A stretch of 64,000 nucleotides of DNA from Pseudisothecium myosuroides. Its lineage: Eukaryota; Streptophyta; Bryopsida; Hypnales; Lembophyllaceae. A program made the translations under genes and the position numbers. The DNA lies in contig OX637295.1 in NCBI GenBank assembly GCA_951799445.1, positions 19,406,001 through 19,470,000 of the forward strand, in the 5' to 3' direction. Of this stretch, positions 35,044-47,480 are shown in pieces; the stretch's first letter is position 1; every line of letters starts with the position of its first letter. The notes beneath the pieces are model-generated. The model did no database searches. It was given only the letters and a program-made list of their open reading frames with translations, and was not told where the DNA came from.

Positions 35044-35413
35044 CTGGGAAGAATCAAGTTTCTGATTCTCTTCCGTTTCCAATCGGTGTATTCTAGGTTT
35101 TCTTGGGTTTCTCTTGGTTTGCGGAAGATGTTCCAACTTGTTGACAGTGATGTTTAAGTCTTTCCCTTTGAATGTTCTGAATTCTGTTGGAATGCAATGT
35201 CTGAAGTGTGGTGAGCAGATTAGGTGAAGTTTAATCAGGAAAGAATCAAGTTTCTGATTCTCTTCCGTTCCTATAGTTGCATTCTAGGTCATTTTTCCTC
35301 TTATTGCAAAGAATCTTCAAACTTCTTGACAGTGATGTTCAAGTCTTCCTTTGTAACCCTTCTAAATCCTGTTAAAACGTAATGTCTGAAGTGTGGTGAG
35401 CAGATCAGGTGAA
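35044..35413 (+). repeat. 185-bp tandem duplication just upstream of the CRLK start
   Basis: AAAGAATCAAGTTTCTGATT..GACAGTGATGTT.AAGTC..ATGTCTGAAGTGTGGTGAGCAGAT-AGGTGAA occurs twice with a 185-bp shift (35044-35228, 35229-35413). The second copy ends at the ATG. Each copy carries the same GTGAGCAG acceptor-like site, so the leader may have two alternative acceptors. Confidence 0.7.
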
Positions 35414-38400
35414 TGGCAGGAACAGGAGCCCCCCCGGTTCCTTCCCCATCCCCTGCAGCCCCCTCCCCGCCTGCCGCTGCGGCGTCCAGCAGCTCCTTAT
35501 CCACAGGAGTCATCATCGGCATCTCCATCGGCGTGTTCATCGGAGTGCTCATCGCTGGGTGCACACTCCTGTGCTGCGCGTGTCGGAAGAAACGACTGGA
35601 GAAGCGGAACAGTTCCCAACGGGGCTTCAATTTGCCCATTCGTGTCAATGGCGTGAATTCCAGCACCATTATGTCGGACTCCGTCTCCTCACCGCCGTCT
35701 TATGCCAAGGCCACCAACTGGTGGGGGCAGGAACGGCAACTCATTCCGTCCTCATCTGGGGTTACCAAGTTTAGCTACAGGTAAGTGATTTCTGTCTCTG
35801 AATTTTCTTAGTTAGCGAATGTTCTAGTTAGCAAATCAAAGAGAATTCCAGTGCATTCAGGATGCAGTATTGGGATGCTATATGTGAAAGTTAGCGAATG
35901 TTCTAGTAAGCAATTCAACAGGAATCTTACAACAGTTCAAGCCAAGTTCTTTTTTGAGTTTTTACATTTTTTTTTGCTTGGATCGTTGTTCTACTACAGT
36001 AGAACCTCCCTAAGTCGTTCCTCTATAAGCAGATAAACTTCCTTAAATTAATCTGTCACTTAAACCAATCTGTCAGACCGGTCCCAGACTGGGTCACATA
36101 ACAAAGGTTGTGACTAAAAATGACCCTCCAGAAGCCAATAAACCTCTATCAACCAATCTGTCAGGCCGGTTCGGGACCTATCAGCTTAGAGAGGTTCATT
36201 GAGGTATATTGTTTACCTCAATTTCACGAATTTGGTCATGAAGTAAGGTTCATTTTTTTGAAGATTTAAGCATTACTTTGGATGAATCAGCACTCTTGAA
36301 GCACTATGTTCAGCATCTAAAATGTGGACTTGAGGGGCTCTTAGGGGTTAAGCATTGAACGTAGTTTGTATTATAATAAGAATGGTTAGACTTGTGAATA
36401 TTCTAGTTAGCAAATCAAAGAGGATTCCGGCGCACCAAAGAATGCATTATCTGGATAAGATATGTGAAAGTTATAAATGTTTGAAGTAGTAGGGTATGGA
36501 AAAGATTTATCACTTTGACTGTTGCATCAATCCTTTGCTTTTTCAAGCATTAATTTGAGATTTCTACTCTTGCAGGGAGCTTCAGAAAGCTACCTCTAAC
36601 TTCACAGCCCTGCTGGGATCAGGCGCGTTTGGCCCAGTTTATAAAGCCATACTGCCGTCCACTGGAACCACGCTTGCTGTCAAGGTTTTGGCTGAACAGT
36701 CCAAACAAGGGGACCGAGAGTTTCAGAACGAGGTATTTGACGCATGGCCTCCCTCTTTTTCTTTTGGGATACGATTTTATCCAATTCAAATGTTAACAAA
36801 AATGATTATTCAGAATTCAATGGTTCTAAATTGATCCTGTGAAGATCTATAATACTTTTTTGAAGTTCGACAGTATTGATTATTTCTAAGCATCATGCAC
36901 ACTAGCTTTTATGCAAGCTTCATAAGAGTTTACGAACCCTCATTTTATAGCGCATCTAAATTTTATCCCATACTCCTTGAGCGTTTAGAGATTTATATGG
37001 AAGCTGATAAGGTGCTTTGAATTTAGCACCCAATAATGTTTGGGGCATAGTTTGTTTTGAGTTACCATATATGTTATATCTGTTATAGTCGACTAATATG
37101 ACTGTCTTCATGTTCAGGTAATACTACTTGGACGGTTGCATCATCGCAACTTAGTGAATTTGGTAGGCTATTGCGAAGAGAAGAATCAAAGGATACTGGT
37201 TTATGAATTTATGTCCAATGGAAGTTTACAACAAAAGCTAACTGGTAAGCTTTGGATCACTACCTTTGGCAATTTTTGATCACTTTATTTTTTCATTTTA
37301 TTGGTGCCATCCACGATTTAATGTGCCACCAAAATAGCACGCCATACAAGAAATGCACTTTTTTGGTTCAAACATTGTGCTTGGTTTAACCTTGGGATCA
37401 CCATTGTTCATTGAAAGAAAAGAATGAAAAGCTTGCGATTGAATAGTTAGTCAATCAATAAATGGTCAACGTAGTAAATGAACCTGCTAAATGGTGTTCC
37501 AGTCTAATCCATCTTGAGGTACAAATTTAAATGGTGTTCAAATTAGCACTTATTAAGATTCTTGAAATGCGCTTTTTAAACTCACGAATGACATTGCAGA
37601 TCAGAAATTCCAACCCTTGAGTTGGGAGCAACGAGTGCTTATTGCCCAAGACATTTCCAGAGGGCTGGAATATCTTCATGACGGAGTGAGCGCATCTTCT
37701 CTTTCCTCCATTTGACCATTTTGTGAAGTACTATCAGCTCACAAAATGGTCAAACAGACTAGATCTCTTTCGTACTTGTGTTTAAATGTCATTCCATCTC
37801 GAATTCTGGGCATCAAATAGCTACTTGTAATGCTTAGCATTTTGCTTTGTCCAGAGACATGTAAACCAGCCCTAAGCTCACAAACATAGATCTTTACCAA
37901 TTATTTCCATGTTGTATTTGGTAGGCTTCATGTACATTCTAAATTCTGGTGCCATTTTATGACAGGCTGTGCCGCCTGTTATTCATCGTGACATCAAAGC
38001 TGCAAATATATTGTTGGACACAACCATGACAGCCAGGGTGAGACTCCGAAGCCCTTTCACTTAACCCCTAGAGGGCAAAGAGGCCAAACTTGAGTCTCAT
38101 GCTTCCTTTGGCAGTTTTGAGCAGCAGGGTATGTGGTACAGTTACATAGTAGGTTACAGTTATGAATGAGGTTTTGAATTTCATTACTGAATGATGATGG
38201 CAGGTGGCAGATTTTGGATTATCCAAGGCAGCAGAACAAAACTCTCTAAACATAGTTTCGGGCGTCAAGGGAACATTTGGATATGTTGACCCTGAGTACA
38301 TGTCAACCAATTCTTTCACTGAAAAGAGTGACGTTTACAGTTTTGGCGTGCTGCTTTTTGAGCTCATCACCGCCCGCAATCCTCAACAAGGACTCATGGA

Positions 38401-39243
38401 ATACGTGCACATGGTATGCCCTGGTCCACTTGACCGCCCACCATCTGAAAGTAAAACCCTTGCCATTATCATGTGACGTTCATATGACTTTCAGTGTATG
38501 AACTTCAAAAATCGCAGTAATGCGAATTTCAGATGAACTTCATATGATCTGCAATTTCAGTAACAGTTTAAAAGTTATAATTTCAGGAAAGTTGCAATTT
38601 TAGGAAGCGCTTCTAACCCTTTTTTCATAAATAATTTCAAAAGTTCCAAAAGTTTAAATGGTGTTTTTAAATAGTACTCCCTCTGTTTCTGAATAAGACT
38701 CGTGTTTCCTTTGTATTTTGCAATGGAAACACGGGACTTACTCAGAAACAGAGGGAGTAACTTCTTTTGAAGTTTCGAGTATTTCAGATCATGCGAAGTT
38801 CATATGAAGTTCATATCGATGTCATAAGGCAACGGCAAGGGTTTTTTTTTGAGTTATAGCAACAGAATCCTTCATTTATACTTTTAAATTGATGATGCCT
38901 TGTGCTGTGTCTGTCTGTCCAGGCGGCCGTGGGCATGGAGTCCAAGGAGGACTGGGCCGAGATCATGGACTCCCGAATGAACGGAAACTGCAACCTGAAT
39001 GAACTGGGCGACATGGCCAACATCGCCTACAAATGCGTGGGTCCCGAAGGAAGAAGAAGACCCAAGATGCGTGCTGTGGCGCAGAGCTTGTGCAACCTCG
39101 GTAAAAAACCTTCCAGGGAACACACTCTTAGCATGCCTGTCATCAGAGAAGATCCGCCGCCACAAGCCAGGCCCATTCCCAAAGGGGAAAGGAGTAAACC
39201 TGTCAGGTCCAACAAGAAGGATCTTAGAACTCAGATGGTTTGA
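35413..39243 (+). CDS. CRLK-type calcium/calmodulin-regulated receptor-like kinase
   Basis: Seven exons in frame: 35413-35780, 36576-36732, 37118-37244, 37600-37685, 37966-38037, 38204-38413 and 38923-39243, encoding 446 residues, close to Arabidopsis CRLK1. There is no signal peptide. A Pro/Ala/Ser-rich N-terminus (1-32) precedes one membrane helix (about 33-55, [17 protein letters not shown]) and a basic stop-transfer CRKKR. The kinase domain has [11 protein letters not shown] (P-loop), LAVKVL (catalytic Lys), [13 protein letters not shown] (HRD), VADFGLSK (DFG) and [20 protein letters not shown] (subdomains VIII-IX). All key residues are present, so it is probably an active Ser/Thr kinase at the plasma membrane. 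CRLK1/2 act in cold/calcium signalling to MEKK1 in Arabidopsis; that role is inferred here. Introns carry MITEs. Confidence 0.92.
35997..36205. mobile_element. pogo/Lemi1-like MITE in CRLK intron 1
   Basis: Begins TA|CAGTAGAACCTCCCTAAG, matching the CAGTAGAACCTC terminus typical of plant pogo-type (Emigrant/Lemi) MITEs. It ends near CTTAGAGAGGTTCATTGAG|TA, a diverged complement. A subterminal ACCAATCTGTCAGRCCGGT occurs twice. Confidence 0.55.
38480..38830. repeat. Dispersed repeat in CRLK intron 6, also at 42.0-42.75 kb
   Basis: GAACTTCATATGAT-TG-AATTT-AGTAAC followed by AAAGTTATAA, AGTTGCA and AAATCCTTTTT-like blocks occurs here and near 42449-42570. Both copies are rich in TTCATATGAA. Non-coding. 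Confidence 0.45.
38677..38757. mobile_element. 81-bp Stowaway-like MITE nested in intron 6
   Basis: TA|CTCCCTCTGTTTCTGAATAAG .. the complementary CTTACTCAGAAACAGAGGGAG|TA. Near-perfect foldback with TA target duplications and the CTCCCTC terminus of Stowaway (Tc1/mariner) MITEs. Confidence 0.85.
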
Positions 39244-39315
39244 TTCGAGCCCTTTTTTTTGGTGGGCGACTATAACGCGGCCTTGTTTAACATTTAATGG
39301 TGTATTTTAGAGGTG

Positions 39316-39680
39316 CACACAATGTGCACTGGGCAAGAGAGCTTCTGATGAGAATGGAGAAGAGAAGGGTGTGTGACTTCAAGTGCTGCATGATTCTCTG
39401 CTTTCTTTCGATTCTTTTGAGCCTGGTGGAAGGAAGATGCTGGTGAGAATGGAGATGGTTGTGTGACTGGAATTGCTTGATGTTCTTGTTTGCTTCCACA
39501 CAATGTGCACTGTGCAAGAGAGCTTCCTGATGAGAATGGAGAAGAAGGGTGTGTGACTTCAAGTGCTGCATGATTCTCTGCTTTCTTTCGATTCTTTTGA
39601 GCCTTGTGGAAGGATGATGCTGGTGAAAATTGAGATGGTTTTGTGTGACTGGAATTGCTAGATTTTCTTGTTTGCTTCCA
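39316..39680. repeat. 181-bp tandem repeat downstream of CRLK
   Basis: Two units start CACACAATGTGCACTG at 39316 and 39497 and run through GTGTGACTTCAAGTGCTGCA and GAATTGCT.GAT. Diverged further copies begin near 40712 and 41395. Together they account for much of 39.3-41.5 kb, in which no gene is seen. Minus-strand ORFs over the units are shadows. Confidence 0.75.
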
Positions 39681-41060
39681 TTTTGAGCCTTGTGGAAGAA
39701 AGCTACACTGATTTGTCTTGATTTGTCCTATTAGTGCGTGTTGCAAATGAACTTACTTATGGTTATACTGTATCTTTTTACAAGTGAGGAATCTTTTTAC
39801 CAAATGAATGATAATACCCTACGTGTAGGTCAGTTTTGTAAATAATTAGGGAGAAATTGGAACATGTCTAAGATATGAAAAATTATACAACTATTTTTGA
39901 AATTTTGAAGTTTTTTATTGTTGCAAATTCTGAATATTCAAAAATTGTTCTTGACAAAATTTAGAAAAAAAGAACACATTCAGTACGCATGAATAGACAA
40001 AATCAATCCATTTAATAAAAATGAAAAGGGCAAAAATGGTGCCTAAATATTGCTCCAAACAATGCCAAAATATTATGGCGTGCGAAGAGGTAGGAAGGGC
40101 GGTGTGTGAAGAGGAATGTTGAAATTAGGCCGAGCAACTTGTCAAAAGCCTAGAAAATTGAATGATACTATCGAATTGTCGAATTGCAAAAATTAAATTA
40201 TTTCAACATTGAGGTATCAAAACTGACCTATGTGTATAGTAGGTCTAAGAAGGATCCCATAATTGAGATGGTTTGATTCTAGCCCATTTATGAGTAATTG
40301 TAATGTGGGCTTTTTAACCATGTAAGGACGTGGTGGACTAAAAGTGTCCGATGGATGATAGAGAATTCTTTTATGTTTAGATGGATGTGTAGGGATGTGT
40401 AGGTGTTCATCCTTAGAATATTGTGTGAAAAGGGGAGGTTTTGCACAATAGTTTGACATCTAATGAATGCTCTTGATTTTTTTTTAATAAATGATTCACA
40501 TGGTATCAAAAAGGATGATTCACATGGTGACTAGTTTGGCATTCTAGGGTTAACATTAAACCTAGAAGGACGCGGTCCCCCACAACCAAAATAGTCACCA
40601 AAATACTTTGATTATTAGCCAATAGGTGCATTTTTTGTTTCTATAGTTCATAGTGAAGTCATCCATTCAACCTTTTAGATTTGTTACATCCTTACAAGGT
40701 TAATTGTGTATTTTACAATGCACAAGAGAGATTTGGATGAGAATGAAGAATGTAGTGTGACTTCAAGTGCATGATTATCTTATTTCTTTCCAGTCTATGC
40801 AATGTCTAAGGAAGATTCTAATGAGATTTGAGAAGCTTGTGTGACTTGCAATTGTTAGATTCTCTTATTGTTTCCCACTTTGAGCCTTGTGTAAGAAAGG
40901 TTCATTAGTAGTGCATGTTAGGAAATGAACTTACACACGGTTATAACTTTTAATAAGGGAAGAATCTTTTTGTCTATTGTTTGTGTGCTATTCATATTGA
41001 AGAGTCTATATAGATATCATTGGTAAAAATATTCTTCCGTTGAAAACGTACAACTCTATG

Positions 41061-41321
41061 CTCCCTTTGTCTCAAAATAAATGTCCATAGTTTGGTTTTG
41101 ATAATATTTAATACTAATTTCATTGATCAAATTATGAAAAGCATAAATTCAAAAAGGTCTATATTTTACATTTCAAGAGCTAATAAAAAACAAGGCTTAT
41201 CTTCAATGCAACCTAATGAAATTAGATGTAAGGAAATTTCTATATAACCTATTTTAGAACAACCTTAAGAAAATTATGAGGTCCAAACAAGACACTTATT
41301 GAATTATTTCTAGGCGGAGGG
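41061..41321. mobile_element. Stowaway-like MITE, 261 bp
   Basis: Termini CTCCCTTTGTCTCAAAATAAATGTC and GACACTTATTGAATTATTTCTAGGCGGAGGGA are complementary with drift and match the plant Stowaway terminus. The TA flanks are blurred. Confidence 0.65.
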
Positions 41322-44060
41322 AATATAATTGTTTTTTATAACACGTGCTAATAGGACAAATCATTGCACTGACCAAAATTTAAAAACTTGTTTTTGAAGC
41401 TTTTCAATTGCTAGATTTTCTTCTTTGTTCCCACTTTGAATCCTATGTAAGAAATCTTTTGGTGAAAATTGATAAGTTGTGCAATTTCAATTGCAAGATT
41501 TTCTTCTTTCTTGTCATTTGAATTCCAAATTCTTGGATAAACACTAACCCTTAAAGAGTGTTTTCAAATCTCATTAAGAATTGCCTCTTATTACAGGGTT
41601 GCAGAATTACCAAATGTGACACTTCTAGTAAAGAAGGGACTCCCAAATGCGCCACTAACATTAAAACAATAGATGTTCATTCAATTAACTAATATCTACC
41701 TCCATTGAAGAAACAATGTTAGAACGTCTATCAAAAATTAAAATTTGCATGGAATATTCAAATGAAATGTTTTTTAGTATGTTGAAATCCCCTTTAAATT
41801 GCCAACAAGAAAATATAAAAATTTGATGAATCTAATAATATATATATGATCTAACAAAAAAGGTAACACTTTTGAAAATCCCTACCTTATACGCATTTAC
41901 ATGTCTAACTCTAAATCTCCTTTGTTCAATGGCTCTTTCTACAAAGATTATTTGGATTTCATCTCCAAAAAGGCCTCTTATCATTGACATACGACTTTTA
42001 TATGATGGTCCATACTACACTAGATGCAATTCTCATATAATCAAAACTTCATATGACATTCATATGAATTCAATACTGCACAAAATGCGATTTTCATAAC
42101 AATAGAACTTCTAATAAGTTAGAGGGTTGAGACCAGTTTGACACATTATATTAAAGAGGTTATTACAATTAGGGAGGGTCATTACATTAATAAAGTTCAC
42201 AATCATTACATTGATGAGTTTACAATGATTTTTCATATTAAATTGTGCACACACATCAAAGAACATTTGACACATCGTGTACAAACAAAAAATATTGGAC
42301 ACATTTCTTGTTCTCGTACACACACGTTGCAGCTACATGGTAGTCACTTGTTAGATTTTATATATGGCTTGGGTTGGGACCGGATATCAATATTACATTG
42401 GAGAGGTTTATTACTTCAGAGATGGAGGTTTATTAGAAGTTCTATATTGTATGAACTTCATATGATTTGAAATTTTAGTAACTTTTAAGAGTTATAACTT
42501 GAATAACATGTAAATGTTAAAACTTTAGAAGAGTTGCATATTTGTAAAGCTCTCTAAATCCTTTTTATTTTTATTATACCTTGCAAAAGTTTAAAAAATA
42601 AATTTTTTATAGAAAATTGTAATTTTTGAAGTTGTAACTTCTTAAAGTTATTGAAATTTCAAATTATATGAAGGTCATATACAAGTCATATGAAAACTTG
42701 CATTTAGTGTGGTTTTGACTTCATATGAATGTCATATGAAGTTTTACTTTTATGAGAGTTGCATCTTCCGGATGTCTTGCACATCAGCATGTCCAATTCC
42801 TTACGCTCTCACTGCTCTGCTAGGGCATTCAATTAAAATCAGGTTTGTAGGTGTGAACTAATGTCATGCTCACAGTCTCCGTGTCCATCAACTAAACAGA
42901 GAGTCATAGCAGTCGGATGAGAGAAAAGCTTGAAGATTGGAGCACCGGTTTGAAAATTGAGATTTCTCTCCTGAAAGCTGATTTAAATTCTTGAGAGAAC
43001 GTGACAATGCATCAGTATTCACCTACTATATAGAAGAAAAGTGACCCCAACTTCTCGCGATGGATGGACACCAGGACTAAGAATCACAGGAAATTGACAA
43101 ACTCTAACTAAGTTATACTCTGTTTTCGCGTAGCGTTTACTGAATTGCAGAATCTCAATTTCGTTGAAGGCTGAAGGAACAGCAATGGGTTCCACGAATA
43201 CGTCTGCTCATGACGAGATTCAGCGCAGATGGAGAAGACGTGTGTGAGCATGGATAGTTAATCCTTGACGTTTTTGCAATAGGCACGCAGAGAGCATATC
43301 AGCAAACGAAACTAAACCATAGCGCGAGGCAGAAGGAAATTATACTAGAAGCATTCTCCGACTGTAGACTCACATAGTTTTTCACCTCTGCGAGTTGATG
43401 ATCGGCGCTGCTCTGGTGAAGAAATTCCCTGCAACGGGCGATGGCAACTCAACCTGTGTCGTTTCGGTTCAAAGCACATGGGCAGTTACCTTGTCACCCG
43501 TCAGCCATCCCTCTGGAAACTGTACTCTTCCTGGCATCACGTGCAGGAGGGACTAGGGAAGCGCCATTTAGAGGTCGAACATCATGCATAATCGCTGTGG
43601 GACACAATAGGGTCATGCGGAAGCTTTCTAGCTTGAATAAAAAATATTCTTATGCTTGCAGGAAACACAGAAGCTAGAAACTGTTACACTCAGGAAGTGC
43701 TCACTTCCCTTATTGAGGTTCCAAGTCCATGTCGGTGCACCTGAGAGCTTTGCAGCAACAGACATCATCACTTACACAAGTCCACATTCCATGTAAATGA
43801 TGATGCCTATGCTTCGGATACAGGAGCTTGCATTCTATCTTCCAAAAACATTCAAAGAATTCTCTGAGTCCCTATAACTGGGATGCCTTCGTAGTACACT
43901 TTGGAGAGAATTGATGTTCATGATATTCGAACATGCCCCAAGTTCCAAGAGGGTTTTGTTTAGTTCATGACCCACTCGAATGGCATAAATCTGTGCAAGA
44001 CAAGATGAAACCAAGCGCAGAGGGAAGGAAAGACACTCAGATATGGAAAAATAATAATAA
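41322..44060. other. Repeat-rich and unassigned DNA before the F-box duplication
   Basis: 41.4-42.75 kb is AT-rich repeat (TTCATATGAA modules; GAGGTTTATTAC and GAGGTTATTAC repeats). 42.76-43.98 kb has more balanced composition and looks like old genic DNA, but I could not place an exon in it. A first copy of the unit-start sequence CGCAGAGGGAAGGAAA lies at about 44017. Confidence 0.35.
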
Positions 44061-44137
44061 GCGTTTTACCATTCTGAAATTATACTAAATATCGTCCCGG
44101 AGAGCGTGGGGTGATTTTCATGTGCTCTTGGATGGAT

Positions 44138-44240
44138 GTTCTCAGCCATTTCCCAAATTTGTAATATATTGTCTTCAGCAGCACTGGCTATCAAGAAGCC
44201 TCCCGACCTACCGGTATTCCAAGTGAAGTCCTAGATTTTG
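44138..44240 (-). pseudogene. Short MSI1-like (WD40) fragment, unit 1
   Basis: The minus strand reads like the last WD40 blade of MSI1/RbAp48: an AEDNILQIWEM-like stretch preceded by a broken SDFSWN segment (ATTTTG..CTAGGACTTCACTTGG). It matches 52820-52920 base for base over most of its length. It is only about 100 bp, with a stop in the SDF region. Confidence 0.55.
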
Positions 44241-45493
44241 AAATACCGTTTTCTTGAAATACTCAATGCTGAAGTTGGCTTGGGTATTATGTAGTGCTTG
44301 TGATTGGGTTTGAAGTTTTGCTTCTTCTTGAGGAATGCAGTTTCTTCCGCTGTCTTCTAATCTAAGACTGAATCGTTTTTGCAGCCAGTTCCTAAAAAGA
44401 GACTTCTTGGCAGATGCTTGACATCAAATCAGACTCACGGGGTTGCTGTTGCTAATAGCTTGGGGTCACGGCTGAGGTCGCGTTCTTTGGGGTCAGTGAA
44501 CGCAAAAAACCAATCCAGACCCTTCCAAATCTTGTGACACAGATGGCTCCTTTTCAACTTTGTGTATAGGTAGGATGTGATCTACGTAACTTTTGATTTT
44601 CAAAAAAATAAGATTCCTTCTATTCCTAAATCCTTTCGTAGCAGTTGACATTGGTGTGAATGCTTGGCTCTTGTCACCCATTAACAGAATATAGAATGAA
44701 CATGGAAATGTCCTAAGTTTAATTCCTTAGTGCCCTGTCTAAGAGTAGCTTCCTGAACGTTTTATTTCAACAACCGGTAGTATAGTTAGTCTAAGGTCTG
44801 TATATGCATTTTGACACTCTTGTACATTCTCAAACTGTCAATTCACTGTAGATGTAGATGTAGTTGTAGTTGATGTTGATGCAATGCCTGATTTGCAAAT
44901 GAAAAGTTGGGCCTACAATGTCCTTAATACCTGTTTGCTGTCCCCTCTCATTCTTATTCAGTGAATGACTCGGGTGTGCGTTACATGTCTAAGTTGCAGT
45001 GCCCAAATTGAAAATATATGGCTAAGAAAAGTTCCATTTGTATTCCAAGTCAAATATTGCATTACCAATTATCCTCAATAAACCCATCCTGATCTCTCTC
45101 CATCCATGATAACCACCACACCAGAACCTCATACAGTGCAGCAATGACAATGACGCTGGCAAGCGTCCAAGTACATTTGTGAAACGATGATTCACGAAGA
45201 GCACATAAGATCAAAGTGGTGAATTTTACATTGGCTAAAAATTACGTACAGGAGTGACCAACAAATCTAAGGATTCAATGTAAGTGGTCAATAGGAAAGA
45301 CTAAGGCTCAAGGGATGCTTGACAACCCTGAAAACTGTATCAACTGACTTCTGAAAACCGCGATGACTTGATTGCTGCACGGATGCCTATGACGTTTCAT
45401 GCGTCGGACGTACGTGAACAAACAATCCAACGCAGTTCTAATGTACATATTGAAGTTCTAACCTGCTGAGTTCTGCGGTTTCCAATTGGAGAC
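44241..45493. other. Downstream flank of the F-box gene, no exon supported
   Basis: Contains a small segment (about 44810-44880, CTCTTGTACATTCTCAAAC..GTAGATGTAGATG) that recurs inverted at about 54415-54480. Short ORFs are not supported. Confidence 0.4.
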
Positions 45494-46624
45494 TTACAAT
45501 GGAGGCCCGTTGAGTTGCGGCTGAAAAAACAACCCATAGTGAAGCTCACGAGATGCAGGAAGCCTGTTCGTGACAAAATTTTGATTCCAAACCCGATTCT
45601 CCAAATCGTAGAGCGCTCCACCCCAGGTTCCGTCTCTACTGACTGTAAACAAGAGATGGTTCCCACACTGGTAGAGATGTAGAGCTCCATCATTGTCAAG
45701 ATTTTCTGTAGTGTAGTTCAACAGGTCCCTCAGAGGAGCTTTGGTGAGGAGTTGCCAGTTGCTTCGACGCTCCTTCTGGTGAATGCGCACGTACGTTGTT
45801 GGATACACGTTGTAGCTGAGTGCATAGAGGCACGATTCGCCCACAACTGTGGACTCCCTTGTGGTGAGTAAATTAACATTGGTAACCCTCAATTTCTCTC
45901 TGAAGATCCTATCCTCAAAGAAGCTGCAGTCTACAAGCTTCCCGTGTCTGATGTCATACACACTTGATCGAACGTCTCCGTAATTGCTACACTGCACGAT
46001 TTCATTGCTAGCGTTTGCGTAAGTTTCCAACTCCCGTGGAGCTAAGACAGTCGACCATTCATGGGATCCTGAGTCGTATATTTGAACAAGGTTATGGTTC
46101 TTCCAGTGGACAACCACCTTGTATGTCTTGGAATCTCCGTCCACTCTGATGCCCATGTGCAAATCGCTATAGTGCTGAGGGTACCAGGCGTCCTCCAACC
46201 CGGGGGGCAGCTCAAGCCTGAACAAAATAAAGCGGTTCTCACGGCTGATCGGGTTCAACACTACCAGAGGCCACCACTGTGGGAGTGGATTCACTTTACA
46301 AAAACCCGGTACACCGGTGAACAACAGAAGTCCTCCGCTCGAACTTACTGGCCGCAAATGTCGACACGATACTGGGAGCTCCCGGGCAGTGGGGAGTAGG
46401 AGTTGCACCCATTTTTGCAATGAGAATGCATAGTAGGATGGCTTGGCATCCCGAGGCGAAAAGTGCAGGAAGAATGGCTCTCCTTCAAACAGTCCTCTCG
46501 AGCGGGTGATCATGAGCTCGCGAAATCTTTTCGTGATCCCGTAGTGAAATTGCACGACGTCTCTCAAGGGCAGCTTATCCAAAACAAATTTCATCTCATC
46601 CCGAGTGGCTACGAAGAAATCCAT
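45494..46624 (-). CDS. Intronless F-box-like protein with F-box-associated beta-propeller region
   Basis: One open frame. I place the start at the ATG 46622-46624 (MDFFVATRDEMKFVLDKLPL) because this N-terminus is repeated in the two decayed paralogues. The frame is open 26 codons further up to 46702. The protein has 376 residues. The degenerate F-box is at about 10-45 (LDKLPLRDVVQFHYGITKRFRELM). The rest shows F-box-associated strands such as YYAFSLQKWVQLLLP, LVVLNPISRENRFI, DGDSKTYKVVVHW, VQIYDSGSHEWSTV, LVDCSFFEDRIF and LYDLENRVWNQNFV. It would be a substrate receptor of an SCF ligase; the target is unknown. It is the only intact copy in the local three-unit duplication. Confidence 0.82.
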   Translation of the reverse strand: MDFFVATRDEMKFVLDKLPLRDVVQFHYGITKRFRELMITRSRGLFEGEPFFLHFSPRDAKPSYYAFSLQKWVQLLLPTARELPVSCRHLRPVSSSGGLLLFTGVPGFCKVNPLPQWWPLVVLNPISRENRFILFRLELPPGLEDAWYPQHYSDLHMGIRVDGDSKTYKVVVHWKNHNLVQIYDSGSHEWSTVLAPRELETYANASNEIVQCSNYGDVRSSVYDIRHGKLVDCSFFEDRIFREKLRVTNVNLLTTRESTVVGESCLYALSYNVYPTTYVRIHQKERRSNWQLLTKAPLRDLLNYTTENLDNDGALHLYQCGNHLLFTVSRDGTWGGALYDLENRVWNQNFVTNRLPASRELHYGLFFQPQLNGPPL

Positions 46625-46734
46625 GACGATGCGAGGTTGCGTTGTGCATGCATGAGATTGCGGACGAGCTGTGGGACTGCGCGCGTTGACCTCGGGAAAC
46701 ACGCTGCGCTTTCAACGTAACGACGAGGAGGCAA

Positions 46735-46795
46735 TGACTATGACTATGACTATGGAGACTATGAGACTATGACTATGAGACTATGACTATGAGAG
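46735..46795. repeat. CTATGA microsatellite 5' of the F-box gene
   Basis: Repeats of ACTATG/GACTATGA about ten times, roughly 110 bp upstream of the chosen start codon. Confidence 0.85.
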
Positions 46796-47034
46796 GAGAA
46801 TCCTAAACGTTGTGCCCCAATTGATTTCTGTTTGTAATTTCTTCCCATTCTGCTCTGGAAGTCCTCGAGATGGCTCTCGGCAGAGTTTTAAATCCAACCC
46901 TGTTGCTGCAAGCTGAAGTCCAAGCTCTGAAATAAACATCTTCCATCACGAAAAGAAGGATGATCACATTCTGCCCAATTTGCTAACAGACCTGCAGACC
47001 TTAGCTGCTAATTAACAGACCTGCAGCTGCGCAG

Positions 47035-47480
47035 AGGGAAGGAAAAAAAAAAATACTCGTCTACTATTCTGAAACTTTACAAAACATCGTCCCGGAGCAT
47101 CGGGTGATTTTCATGTGCTCTTGGATGGCTACACCTCCTCTAACGAGTTCGATAACGAGAGCAAGGATACCGTTCGTAATCGTTTCAAAACTTGCAGCAC
47201 TAGGCCAGCTACTAGCGAAACCGCTTTCAATTCTCTAAAGGAAATTTAACCATGTCCGACATAGGCACTGTCGGTCAATCCAAAACACGTTTCATCTCAT
47301 CCCGTGTGGCTACGAAGAAATCCATGACGATGCGCGCGAGGTTGCGTTGTGCATGAGATTGCGGACGAGGGATCGGGAGCTCACTATGGGAATGCGCGCG
47401 TTGACCTCGGGAAACACGCTGCGCTTTCAAGTTTCAACCTCACTGAATTTCAAGACGACGAGGAGGGACTGAGTGGGATG
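47035..47480 (-). pseudogene. F-box copy reduced to its first codons, unit 2
   Basis: The segment begins like unit 3 (CGTCCCGGAGCATCGGGTGA.., GTCCGACATAGGCACTGTCGG). It then jumps straight into the 5' end of the F-box gene: minus strand MDFFVATRDEMKRVLD followed by TGA at the joint near 47278. The 5' UTR (GACCTCGGGAAACACGCTGCG) is kept. About 1.1 kb of coding sequence has been deleted. Confidence 0.75.

Noticed and set aside
39287..39746. Minus-strand ORFs with repeated HAALEVTHPS peptides
   Set aside because: They come from the 181-bp tandem repeat downstream of the kinase gene. No start context, introns or homology support them.
43441..43677. 78-residue plus-strand ORF
   Set aside because: No domain, splice context or paralogue; length is within chance for this base composition.
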